Virus record (IMG/VR): IMGVR_UViG_3300037502_002729
Coordinates: 43,343 to 107,342 of that record
Strand: one strand, 5' to 3'
DNA length: 64,000 nt
DNA from: a virus
Shown: piece after piece, positions 57,168-64,000 of the stretch
How the letters are laid out: the number at the start of each line of letters is the position of its first letter
Numbering within the stretch: position 1 is the first letter of the stretch
Notes under the pieces: generated by a model
What the model saw: the letters and a program-made list of their open reading frames with translations, nothing else
Database searches by the model: none
Told to the model about the DNA's origin: nothing
Position numbers and translations under genes: made by a program

Positions 57168-57566
57168 TTATATGTTTTGTTCAAATTCTGCTTTAACAAT
57201 GCAAACCCCTCCAGCAAAAGTCTTATCTCCATTAAAATTATAACCTTCTCTTGGATTAGTAAATAGTTCACCAGTTGGATTTAATGACATTATTTTATCT
57301 AGTCTAAATATTCTCCACCCTGGTAATATTTGTTTACCCAAGTAGCCTGTATGTGATGCACCTTCAATGTCATAAGCTCTAACTGCCTTGTTTCCACGTT
57401 TTGTTGTCCCAAGACAAACAGGTTCAATCAATCTTAATCCTTTTCCACCAGGTTCATCTCCATCATAATATATAACACAAACTTGTTTTCCCCTTATTGC
57501 AGATGCAATGGATTCAATAGATGCAATTTCTGTTAATAAGGTTTTTAATGTTGTTGTTAGTTTCAT
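57168..57566 (-). CDS. Stand-alone WYL-like domain protein, 132 aa
   Basis: The order of elements matches a WYL domain: SIASAIRGKQVCVIYYDGDE (strand with Y-Y and the following basic/glycine turn), GLRLIEPVCLGTTKRGN (R-x-I-x-P and 'l..t..gn'), KAVRAYDIEGAS (the 'lraY' strand), then GWRIFRLDKIMSL, the classic end 'W+.frldRI..l'. WYL domains bind nucleotides or nucleic acid and usually sit in HTH regulators or defence proteins. Here there is no HTH and only a short C-terminal extension, so it may be a ligand-binding accessory or an anti-defence protein. It lies four bases before the 191-aa gene. Confidence 0.65.
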   Translation of the reverse strand: MKLTTTLKTLLTEIASIESIASAIRGKQVCVIYYDGDEPGGKGLRLIEPVCLGTTKRGNKAVRAYDIEGASHTGYLGKQILPGWRIFRLDKIMSLNPTGELFTNPREGYNFNGDKTFAGGVCIVKAEFEQNI

Positions 57567-57568
57567 AA

Positions 57569-57865
57569 TTATCTAAAATCTGGATATTCATAAGTTGATT
57601 TCCATTTGTTTATTTTTATTCCATTTTTCCTTTCTGCAATATCTTCCTTTGTTCCAATTTTTGGACTTAATACATCAAGGAATACCCCATTTCCCCTACC
57701 TTTAGAATCTCCATCACCAATAGCATTTGGGTTTGTTTGAGAATATTCAAATGATTTATTTTTATATTCATTTTTTGGAACTAATTTTGCTCTTTGCTCT
57801 TCAGCAAATTTACTTAAATTGTTGTCAATGTTTTGACTTAAATCTATTGCATCTTGATTTCCCAT
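57569..57865 (-). CDS. Hypothetical protein, 98 aa
   Basis: A polar, probably disordered protein (MGNQDAIDLSQNIDNNLSKF, then DGDSKGRGNGVFLDVLSPKI and a C-terminus INKWKSTYEYPDFR). No domain is recognised. It is coupled by close spacing on both sides (two and four bases). Confidence 0.6.
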   Translation of the reverse strand: MGNQDAIDLSQNIDNNLSKFAEEQRAKLVPKNEYKNKSFEYSQTNPNAIGDGDSKGRGNGVFLDVLSPKIGTKEDIAERKNGIKINKWKSTYEYPDFR

Positions 57866-57869
57866 AATT

Positions 57870-58340
57870 TTAATATTTTATTAATCTTTTTATTTTATTT
57901 AATTCTTCACTTATTCTAGGTACTGATGAAGCATGTCTGTCTATTGTTTTTTTATGAGTTTGGGATGGTCTAACATTTGTGTCATCTTTTTCATGTGTGT
58001 CAATAAATTGATTTGTTTCCCCAGCATTTGTTCTATTTATTTTGGTCATTTTTATATTTGCTCGTAATTGGTTTAGTGTTTGTTCAATCCAATATTTCAT
58101 TTTTAGGCCACCATTTAGAATAAACTCTGAATCTTTATAATCACCTTTATAAGTATCAAAGTAATTCTTAATTCTTTTCATTTGTGCATATGATATTGTG
58201 TTTTTTGTTTGTAATTCCTTATTCCTCTTATACCCTTCACTATTTTGTGGAATAGATTTAATAGAATTCATGCACATTGTGATATGCTGTTTCATTTCAT
58301 CTGGGAATGGAATTGGTTTACTATATAAAGCACTATTCAC
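57870..58340 (-). CDS. Hypothetical protein, 156 aa
   Basis: A helical, Lys/Asn-rich protein (PDEMKQHITMCMNSIKSIPQ, YAQMKRIKNYFDTYKGDYKD) with a segment MKYWIEQTLNQLRANIKMTK and a basic C-terminal end (RISEELNKIKRLIKY). There is no known domain. It overlaps the next upstream gene by eight bases. Confidence 0.6.
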   Translation of the reverse strand: MNSALYSKPIPFPDEMKQHITMCMNSIKSIPQNSEGYKRNKELQTKNTISYAQMKRIKNYFDTYKGDYKDSEFILNGGLKMKYWIEQTLNQLRANIKMTKINRTNAGETNQFIDTHEKDDTNVRPSQTHKKTIDRHASSVPRISEELNKIKRLIKY

Positions 58341-59127
58341 TTTTTAACATTTTAATTAAGTCATTTAATGATAATCCATTTTTTTCTGCTTGAGTTTTTA
58401 ACATCTTAATATTCTTTTTTATTATTGGATTTTCATCTTTCTTTGTTTGGATATCATTATAATTTTTTTTATTTACAATCAAATCTTCAACCACTTTCAA
58501 TAATTTCCCTTTCTTTAATTCGGATAAGGTCATCTTATCAATAGTTCCCTTCTTTTTATTTTTTGTGGATTTTCCATATGGATCTTTGCCAAATTGCTTT
58601 GTTCTTTGTTTTGCTTCATCTGGCTCAACACCAAGTTTATCCACCATATATTTATATGTCTTTTTACCATCCATATTCTTTGTTTCCTCATATCCAAAAG
58701 CACCAGATAAATCAACTTCAGATATTTCATCATCAACACTCTCACCATAATATGTTCTATAACCCCTTGTTACTGGGTCATTAGTTTGTCTTGCTGCTGG
58801 AACAATCTGATCCATTGTTCTATGTGTGTGTTTTGGGTTATCAAGAATTGGAATCTTTGAGGTCAACATTGATCCATCATCCCCAACTAATTCCTCTAAT
58901 TCTTTTTTTAGTTTTTTGTTTGTTAATTTTTTCTTTTCCTTAACTGCCTTTTGTAAATGGTTTTTAACTTTTTTGATATTTTTTTTATCAAAATGAATTA
59001 CTTCATCATTATCTCTTGCTTCGGATAATGTTTCTTTTATTGAAAAATATAATGAGTATTTATCCCCTCTATCTTTCAAAAAGAAGTAAAAAGGCGCATT
59101 ATAATATTCTTTATTGATATTTATCAT
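58333..59127 (-). CDS. Hypothetical protein, 264 aa
   Basis: Start at MININKEYYNAPFYFFLKDR; the eight-codon extension from 59151 (MNIYIKNK) is the translated promoter element. The protein is charged and helical (KKNIKKVKNHLQKAVKEKKK), with a central segment SEVDLSGAFGYEETKNMDGK and YKYMVDKLGVEPDEAKQRTK, a helix-turn pair that recalls phage structural or regulatory proteins. It is the first gene of the small - strand operon. Confidence 0.65.
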   Translation of the reverse strand: MININKEYYNAPFYFFLKDRGDKYSLYFSIKETLSEARDNDEVIHFDKKNIKKVKNHLQKAVKEKKKLTNKKLKKELEELVGDDGSMLTSKIPILDNPKHTHRTMDQIVPAARQTNDPVTRGYRTYYGESVDDEISEVDLSGAFGYEETKNMDGKKTYKYMVDKLGVEPDEAKQRTKQFGKDPYGKSTKNKKKGTIDKMTLSELKKGKLLKVVEDLIVNKKNYNDIQTKKDENPIIKKNIKMLKTQAEKNGLSLNDLIKMLKSE

Positions 59128-59138
59128 TTTATTTTTAA

Positions 59139-59146
59139 TATAAATA
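59139..59146 (-). promoter_or_regulatory. TATTTATA late-promoter-like octamer
   Basis: On the - strand it ends 11 nt before the start at 59127. Confidence 0.5.
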
Positions 59147-59158
59147 TTCATTAAATAC

Positions 59159-59166
59159 TATTTATT
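59159..59166 (+). promoter_or_regulatory. TATTTATT late-promoter-like variant
   Basis: It ends 15 nt before the adhesin gene at 59182 and forms, with the octamer at 59139 on the other strand, a compact divergent promoter pair. Confidence 0.35.
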
Positions 59167-59181
59167 ATAATATAATTATAA

Positions 59182-61806
59182 ATGAGTTATCAAAATATTA
59201 ATCAATATAATTTTAAAAAAATTGGTTTTAGACCAGTAAATGAAGTTATTGATATAAGTTTGGTATCAGATGAATTAAATTTTGATGAAGAAACTATTTT
59301 TTCATCTAAATTAATTGCTGAAGATGATGGCAATAGAATGCCTTTTAATTTTGATTTTGCATATTCTGCAAATTCAATTTGTATTAGTTGTGGTGATTTT
59401 TCAAAAGATGTTATTCTTTCAAAAAATTATTATAATCCAGAAAAAGTTGATTTGTTAGTAAATCAAAGTACATCATCAATATGTGATGTTGGTTTAACAG
59501 GTATTGATAATGGTTTGACAAATGTTATAACAGGTCAAACAATTGAAATAAATTCAGGTTTATACACATTAAATACAGATAAATTTAGTAGATATAAATA
59601 TGATAAAAAATTAAAACTCCATCCAATAACTGGATTCACAACTACATCAAATAGAATTGTAAATGATAATAGTTACACTTATACAATAACATCAGCAACA
59701 ACAGAATCAATTGGAACATATGTTTCTTTAAATGGGGGTTTTTATCAAGGGTTTTATAAATTATTTGGTTATGATTATGAGATATTTCCAGAAAGGCCAA
59801 ATTTAGGTTGGACTGCTGAATTCTTATTAAAATATAGATGGACAGGTGATACAGCTGTTGGGTTGAATGCAAGGTATCCAGAAAATACCGGAATGTTCTT
59901 TTATCTTGGTGCAAGGGCTGAAAATAAGTTTTATCATTATGCAGATGGGGAATCCCCTTATTCAGGATATAGTAGGGTAACATCAGGTTTAACTTGTCTT
60001 GATACTTGTAGATGCAATGATACATATAGTGGTGCAACATTCTCAGCATCAAGTTGCAATAATGCATACCAAATAACAGGGATTACAAATACAACAGGGG
60101 ATATTATTTTCCCTGAAAAAAATGTATTTTATGATGATGTGTCAAATTCATTATCAATACAATTAAGTGGAAATAGTGGAAATCCAAAAATATGTGTAAA
60201 AACATATACAATAACAGGATCTTGTGAAACAACTGGTGCAACAATAAATAATTGGTGTTCAACAAAGGGTATTTTTGAGGATTTTAAAAATACAAATTAT
60301 GTACTAAAGGAAAATTGGGTTCAGATTGATGTTGTTTTTGTTAGAGACAGATTATTAGATAGTTGTGATTTAAAAGATTTAGGAGGATTAGGACTATTAG
60401 TTTCAAGTGAATACACAGCATCAACTAGTGGTAGAAGTGTTGAGTTAATACAACCCCCAACAACACAAAGTGGAAATACCCCAACAAGCATTGAAGTTGT
60501 TAACTTTGATAGCAGATGGTTTGAATCAAAGAAATATCGTGAGGGTAATTTAAGAATTTATATAAATGGTAAGCCATTCTTTATCATAGACAATTTTGAG
60601 GAAATAATTCCAAGACAATTAAATACAATAAAGGAAACCCAGGTTGGTGTTCCTTTTAACATTTCTTGGGGTGGTGGTACTCAAGGATTAAAAGATGCTT
60701 TAACATTTTCCTCTTGCACAAGTAATGACTTGATTCAGGATCCAGAATTATTACCAACAACTATATTAAATAATACAATATATTCAGGTTTAACAACTAA
60801 CATAATTCTTGAAAAATTATTTGGTGGAAATTTTATTGGTGATTTAAGTGCATTTAGAATGTACATTGAACCTTTGGATGCTGGGCAAATAAGGCACAAT
60901 TTTAGAATACTAAAAGATAAGTATGGTCTAATTGATCCATTTAATCCAGACAAAGAGCCAGTTATTGTTATAACACCATCAGTTTCTAACTCACCAACAC
61001 CAACGCCAACTATAACTCCAAGTGTAACCACATCAACTGTGTCAACACCAACTCAAACTCCAACACCAACAACAACCCCATCTATCACACCAACAATAAC
61101 CCCATCTATCACACCAACAATAACCCCATCTATCACACCAACAACAACCCTATCTATCACACCAACAATGACATTAACACCAACAATAACTCCAACACCA
61201 TCAAATATACCATATTATGCTTATGTATTTGCTGAACCTCAAACATTTGAAGATGGTGTTAATTTGGAAAATTATATGGTTATAGATAATGGTAAAGGTT
61301 GGGGTGGTTATCAGTTCTATGGCATTCCATCAACAAATGACTATTCATCAACATTAGATGTTTATGCACATTATTCTGGATGGACAAGTAACACAGGAAA
61401 CTATATAACACCTCCAATGTCTATTAAATCACCAATAAAACAAACATCAGCACCATCAACTGATACATTTGGTTGCCCACAAAATCAATATACTTTTGGT
61501 ACAGTAGAAATACTAAAAACTCAAGTTAATGAAAATATCAAATATTTCTATTCAATTTGGCTACCAATTGATGGATTAGGTGGAACATTCACAAATATGA
61601 CCATTGATGCTGGAACATCTGCTTGTTCAACTGATTATGTTAATGATGCTATTCCTGATTCAATTGCTATACAAAATGTAACAATAACATCAGGTGCAGC
61701 AATTCCAGCAGGAAATTATAGAGTGTTATGGTTGCAAAACTTAACACTACCAATAACTCAAACATTACTAACAAATATTTACATAAAAGGAGAAATTAAA
61801 ACTTAA
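59182..61806 (+). CDS. Large virion adhesin-like protein with ConA-like domain and Thr-Pro linker
   Basis: An 874-residue protein. The N-terminal ~600 residues are strand-rich with many Cys (SICISCGDFS, CLDTCRCNDTY, SCNNAYQ). Its later part looks like a concanavalin/laminin-G-type lectin fold: NWVQIDVVFVRDRLL, LRIYINGKPFFIIDNF, GNFIGDLSAFRMYIEPLDAG and HNFRILKDKYGL. A Thr/Pro/Ser linker follows (about 605-675) with units I-T-P-S-I-T-P-T. The C-terminal ~200 residues form another strand-rich domain (YYAYVFAEPQTFEDG, WGGYQFYG, NMTIDAGTSAC). It probably sits on the tail or baseplate and binds host glycans. The next fibre gene starts three bases downstream. Confidence 0.75.
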   Translation: MSYQNINQYNFKKIGFRPVNEVIDISLVSDELNFDEETIFSSKLIAEDDGNRMPFNFDFAYSANSICISCGDFSKDVILSKNYYNPEKVDLLVNQSTSSICDVGLTGIDNGLTNVITGQTIEINSGLYTLNTDKFSRYKYDKKLKLHPITGFTTTSNRIVNDNSYTYTITSATTESIGTYVSLNGGFYQGFYKLFGYDYEIFPERPNLGWTAEFLLKYRWTGDTAVGLNARYPENTGMFFYLGARAENKFYHYADGESPYSGYSRVTSGLTCLDTCRCNDTYSGATFSASSCNNAYQITGITNTTGDIIFPEKNVFYDDVSNSLSIQLSGNSGNPKICVKTYTITGSCETTGATINNWCSTKGIFEDFKNTNYVLKENWVQIDVVFVRDRLLDSCDLKDLGGLGLLVSSEYTASTSGRSVELIQPPTTQSGNTPTSIEVVNFDSRWFESKKYREGNLRIYINGKPFFIIDNFEEIIPRQLNTIKETQVGVPFNISWGGGTQGLKDALTFSSCTSNDLIQDPELLPTTILNNTIYSGLTTNIILEKLFGGNFIGDLSAFRMYIEPLDAGQIRHNFRILKDKYGLIDPFNPDKEPVIVITPSVSNSPTPTPTITPSVTTSTVSTPTQTPTPTTTPSITPTITPSITPTITPSITPTTTLSITPTMTLTPTITPTPSNIPYYAYVFAEPQTFEDGVNLENYMVIDNGKGWGGYQFYGIPSTNDYSSTLDVYAHYSGWTSNTGNYITPPMSIKSPIKQTSAPSTDTFGCPQNQYTFGTVEILKTQVNENIKYFYSIWLPIDGLGGTFTNMTIDAGTSACSTDYVNDAIPDSIAIQNVTITSGAAIPAGNYRVLWLQNLTLPITQTLLTNIYIKGEIKT
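60980..61205 (+). repeat. Thr-Pro-(Ile/Ser) repeat region
   Basis: DNA units of about 24 nt (ACCCCATCTATCACACCAAC and variants) are tandemly repeated, coding for TPSITPTI-type peptides. Units are nearly identical between about 61075 and 61150. Confidence 0.8.
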
Positions 61807-61809
61807 AAT

Positions 61810-64000
61810 ATGTCATTCCCTTATAAGAATCCACTTTCAAGTGTCCAATTAACTGGTCCAGAATCTATATCAAGAACTTCTGTTTTTGGAGCAGGTTTTT
61901 CTGTTTCAAATGTTGGAGGTTATATGGAAGTATATAATCTATCAGATTTAAATTATTCCACATATGGAAATACTGGTCTAATAGCATTATCAGCAAACAC
62001 AATTCCAATAAATTATACAGTTGGTGGTCTAGCAAATACACTAACATTAAATTCAGATAATATATCTTCTGGTAGAAGAAGATTGGGTATGCTTGTATAT
62101 GTACAAGAAACAAATAAAGTATATCAACACACAATACCTAATTATACTGATTTATGGAATGGTTTGAGCGGATTAACTGGTATATCTGCAATAACACAAT
62201 CAGATTATTCAACAACTATAAATACAAGATCTCAAGCAGGTAGAGATTTTATAGCAGCCTGGACAGGTTCAACTATTGAGGGAATTAGTGGTGTAACAAG
62301 GGAAAATGCTAGATGGAGAATATTTTATGGTACAGATACATTCATAACTGGTGGTACATATTATTCTGCTATAACAACATTAGATTTATATAAAAACAAT
62401 GGTGAAACAATATCAATATCAGGATTTAGTCAAACAATAACTGGTGGAACATATAATAATGCAAATGAAACATTAACATTAGTAAGTAATTTAGGTCAAG
62501 AAATAAATATATCTGGTTTCTCTAGTTCTATAACAGTTAGTGATGGAACAACATCAGTTAATCTAGTAAATGAAATAAGTTTTACAAATGCAACAGTTGT
62601 TGATTCTGGTAATGGTAGAGTTGATGTAATTTTATCTGCTCATACATCTGGAACTTCTGGTACAAGTGGAACATCAGGTACATCAGGTTCTAGTGGAAGT
62701 GCTGGAACATCAGGTACATCAGGTTCTAGTGGAAGTGCTGGTACATCTGGAACAAGTGGCTCTAGCGGAAGTGCTGGTACATCTGGAACAAGTGGCACAT
62801 CAGGTTCTAGTGGAAGTGCTGGAACAAGTGGCACATCAGGTTCTAGTGGAAGTGCTGGAACAAGTGGAACATCAGGTTCTAGTGGAAGTGCTGGTACATC
62901 TGGAACAAGTGGCTCTAGTGGAAGTGCTGGTACATCAGGTACAAGTGGAAGTGATGGAACATCAGGCTCTAGTGGAAGTGATGGCACATCAGGTTCAAGT
63001 GGAACATCAGGCTCTAGTGGAAGTGCTGGAACAAGTGGAACATCAGGTTCTAGTGGAAGTGCTGGTACATCTGGAACAAGTGGCACATCCGGAACAAGTG
63101 GTTCTAGTGGAAGTGCTGGTACATCAGGCTCTAGTGGTTTGAGTGGATCTACAGGACCTGCATTATTCACATTAACAACAGAATCACCTAACATAACCCT
63201 AACACCAAACTCTGCAATTAGAACAAGTAGTGGAGGAACTGCAGCATATGCTACAAGTTTAGAAAGTTATTCAACAGTTTTCCTAACTGGTAAAGTAAAC
63301 GTTGCTGCAAGTGGAAATCAAGGTCAATTTTTTATTAGAAGTGGAGCAATAGACTATGGTTTTTACTTTATAAATACAAATCTTTATTATAAAATAAATG
63401 CCACAACAGGTTATGTGGGGGGCTATTCTACTAATGACATTTTAACTATAATTGCAACACCAAATGGTGTCAAATTGATTCAAAATGGAGTATTAAAACA
63501 AAGTGGTTCATATTCAAGCGGCTCATATTCTATTTCAATAATGACATGGGCAATAAATGAAGGTTTCACAAATATATCATTTGGATATATTGATTCAGGT
63601 TCTAGTGGAACATCAGGAACAAGTGGAACATCAGGTTCTAGTGGAAGTGCTGGTTCATCAGGAACAAGTGGAACATCAGGTTCTAGCGGAAGTGATGGAA
63701 CAAGTGGAACATCAGGTTCTAGTGGAAGTGATGGAACAAGTGGAACAAGTGGAACATCAGGTTCTAGTGGAAGTGATGGAACAAGTGGAACATCAGGTAC
63801 ATCAGGTTCTAGTGGAAGTGATGGAACAAGTGGAACATCAGGTTCTAGTGGAAGTGCTGGGACATCTGGAACAAGTGGAACATCAGGTTCTAGTGGAAGT
63901 GATGGAACAAGTGGAACATCAGGTACATCAGGTTCTAGTGGAACATCTGGAACAAGTGGAACATCTGGAACAAGTGGAAGTGATGGAACAAGTGGGACAT
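61810..64000 (+). CDS. Tail fibre-like protein with GTSG/GSSG collagen-like repeats, 5' part
   Basis: The frame starts MSFPYKNPLSSVQLTGPESI three bases after the adhesin stop and remains open to the window end (730 codons seen, no stop). Residues 1-277 are strand-rich fibre-type sequence (SGFSQTITGGTYNNANETLT, DGTTSVNLVNEISFTNATVV). Then comes a first block of Gly-x-Ser triplet repeats (G-T-S-G, G-S-S-G-S-A-G) over about 170 residues, a globular insert of about 150 residues (LFTLTTESPNITLTPNSAIR and following), and a second block reaching the window edge. Such triplets behave like collagen-type stalks or flexible Ser/Thr-rich spacers. The Thr/Ser density makes it a potential O-glycan acceptor for the phage's own glycosyltransferases; that is inference. 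Confidence 0.85.
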   Translation, partial: MSFPYKNPLSSVQLTGPESISRTSVFGAGFSVSNVGGYMEVYNLSDLNYSTYGNTGLIALSANTIPINYTVGGLANTLTLNSDNISSGRRRLGMLVYVQETNKVYQHTIPNYTDLWNGLSGLTGISAITQSDYSTTINTRSQAGRDFIAAWTGSTIEGISGVTRENARWRIFYGTDTFITGGTYYSAITTLDLYKNNGETISISGFSQTITGGTYNNANETLTLVSNLGQEINISGFSSSITVSDGTTSVNLVNEISFTNATVVDSGNGRVDVILSAHTSGTSGTSGTSGTSGSSGSAGTSGTSGSSGSAGTSGTSGSSGSAGTSGTSGTSGSSGSAGTSGTSGSSGSAGTSGTSGSSGSAGTSGTSGSSGSAGTSGTSGSDGTSGSSGSDGTSGSSGTSGSSGSAGTSGTSGSSGSAGTSGTSGTSGTSGSSGSAGTSGSSGLSGSTGPALFTLTTESPNITLTPNSAIRTSSGGTAAYATSLESYSTVFLTGKVNVAASGNQGQFFIRSGAIDYGFYFINTNLYYKINATTGYVGGYSTNDILTIIATPNGVKLIQNGVLKQSGSYSSGSYSISIMTWAINEGFTNISFGYIDSGSSGTSGTSGTSGSSGSAGSSGTSGTSGSSGSDGTSGTSGSSGSDGTSGTSGTSGSSGSDGTSGTSGTSGSSGSDGTSGTSGSSGSAGTSGTSGTSGSSGSDGTSGTSGTSGSSGTSGTSGTSGTSGSDGTSGT
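62643..63150 (+). repeat. First GTSG/GSSG repeat block (9-nt triplet period)
   Basis: Tandem units such as GGAACAAGTGGCACATCAGG and GGTTCTAGTGGAAGTGCTGG follow one another in variable order, all in one frame (G-T-S, G-S-S, G-S-A or G-S-D). Confidence 0.9.
63598..64000 (+). repeat. Second GTSG/GSSG repeat block, continues past the window
   Basis: The same units as the first block with more G-S-D-G-T-S than G-S-A, so the two blocks have partly diverged. The block is cut by the window end. Confidence 0.9.

Noticed and set aside
56588-57271. Longer start for the 191-aa gene at 57271
   Set aside because: The extension lies within the WYL-like gene in another frame; the ATG at 57163 follows the upstream stop closely, like other junctions in this operon.
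62640-63194. Long open frame on the - strand through the GTSG repeats (PLEPDVP repeats)
   Set aside because: It is an antisense shadow of the Gly-Thr-Ser repeat; both the + frame 2 VEVLEH repeats and this one arise from the periodic DNA. The fibre frame is continuous from 61810 and has the non-repeat domains.
1-64000. tRNA genes and integrase/attachment sites
   Set aside because: Apart from the tRNA-like ends of the tmRNA I saw no cloverleaf with GGTTCRA arms, and no integrase or transposase sequence; a covariance search could still find divergent tRNAs.

Overview
The window is about 64 kb of a very AT-rich genome (roughly 30% G+C by eye). It is densely packed, coding in long blocks on both strands, and ordinary Shine-Dalgarno sites are not evident in front of genes. 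Its core is a T4-type myovirus head module: terminase large subunit (gp17-like), portal (gp20-like), prohead protease (gp21-like), acidic scaffold (gp22-like) and major capsid protein (gp23-like), in the T4 order on the + strand. A gp5-like baseplate hub, a gp55-like late sigma factor, PhoH, dUTPase, ThyX and a PolB-type 3'-5' exonuclease support a large lytic tailed phage. The A-rich, SD-poor translation starts, the low G+C and gene families such as KTSC-domain and possibly DUF4494-like proteins point to a Bacteroidota (probably flavobacterial) host. The host assignment is inference.

Layout. 1-5.0 kb: 3' end of a thyX-like gene, then a lysis region (two holin-like membrane proteins, an M23 endopeptidase, a secreted GH73-type glucosaminidase) and a phage-encoded tmRNA. 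5.0-12.3 kb: a duplicated-domain protein, three genes of an LRR-like solenoid family, an M20-type metallopeptidase, a ClpC-like AAA+ ATPase divergent from an Hsp20 chaperone, a lipoprotein, a KTSC protein and a nucleotidyltransferase. 12.3-28.8 kb: head morphogenesis block, interrupted between protease and scaffold by five more LRR-like paralogs and two paralog scars. 29-31.2 kb: small accessory genes. 31.3-36.4 kb (- strand): ten tightly coupled LRR-like paralogs in tandem. 36.4-46.2 kb (- strand): baseplate/virion genes, sigma factor, glycosyltransferases, a HAD phosphatase and PhoH. 46.3-56.5 kb (- strand): a glycan operon with Gmd, a ColD-type PLP dehydratase and a ColC/GMER-type reductase (a plausible GDP-L-colitose route), GT11 and GT10 fucosyltransferase-like enzymes, FkbM methyltransferase, GT25, GT2 and GT4 enzymes, with dUTPase, a nucleotidyltransferase and an exonuclease embedded. 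56.6-59.1 kb: small genes including a stand-alone WYL-like domain. 59.2-64 kb (+ strand): two large adhesin/fibre-like genes, one with a Thr-Pro linker, the other with long GTSG/GSSG repeats, running off the window.

Two threads tie the window together. First, an AT-rich octamer TATTTATA lies 10-19 nt upstream of at least fourteen start codons on both strands, and the same genome encodes a gp55-type sigma factor: a likely late promoter system with very short leaders. Second, eighteen paralogs of an LRR-like family, with conserved N- and C-terminal caps and 3 to 10 central repeats, sit in three clusters within virion gene blocks. Truncated remnants and chimeric near-duplicates suggest ongoing recombination. 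Start codons were moved from the longest open frame wherever the promoter motif, the upstream stop codon or family conservation indicated a downstream start.
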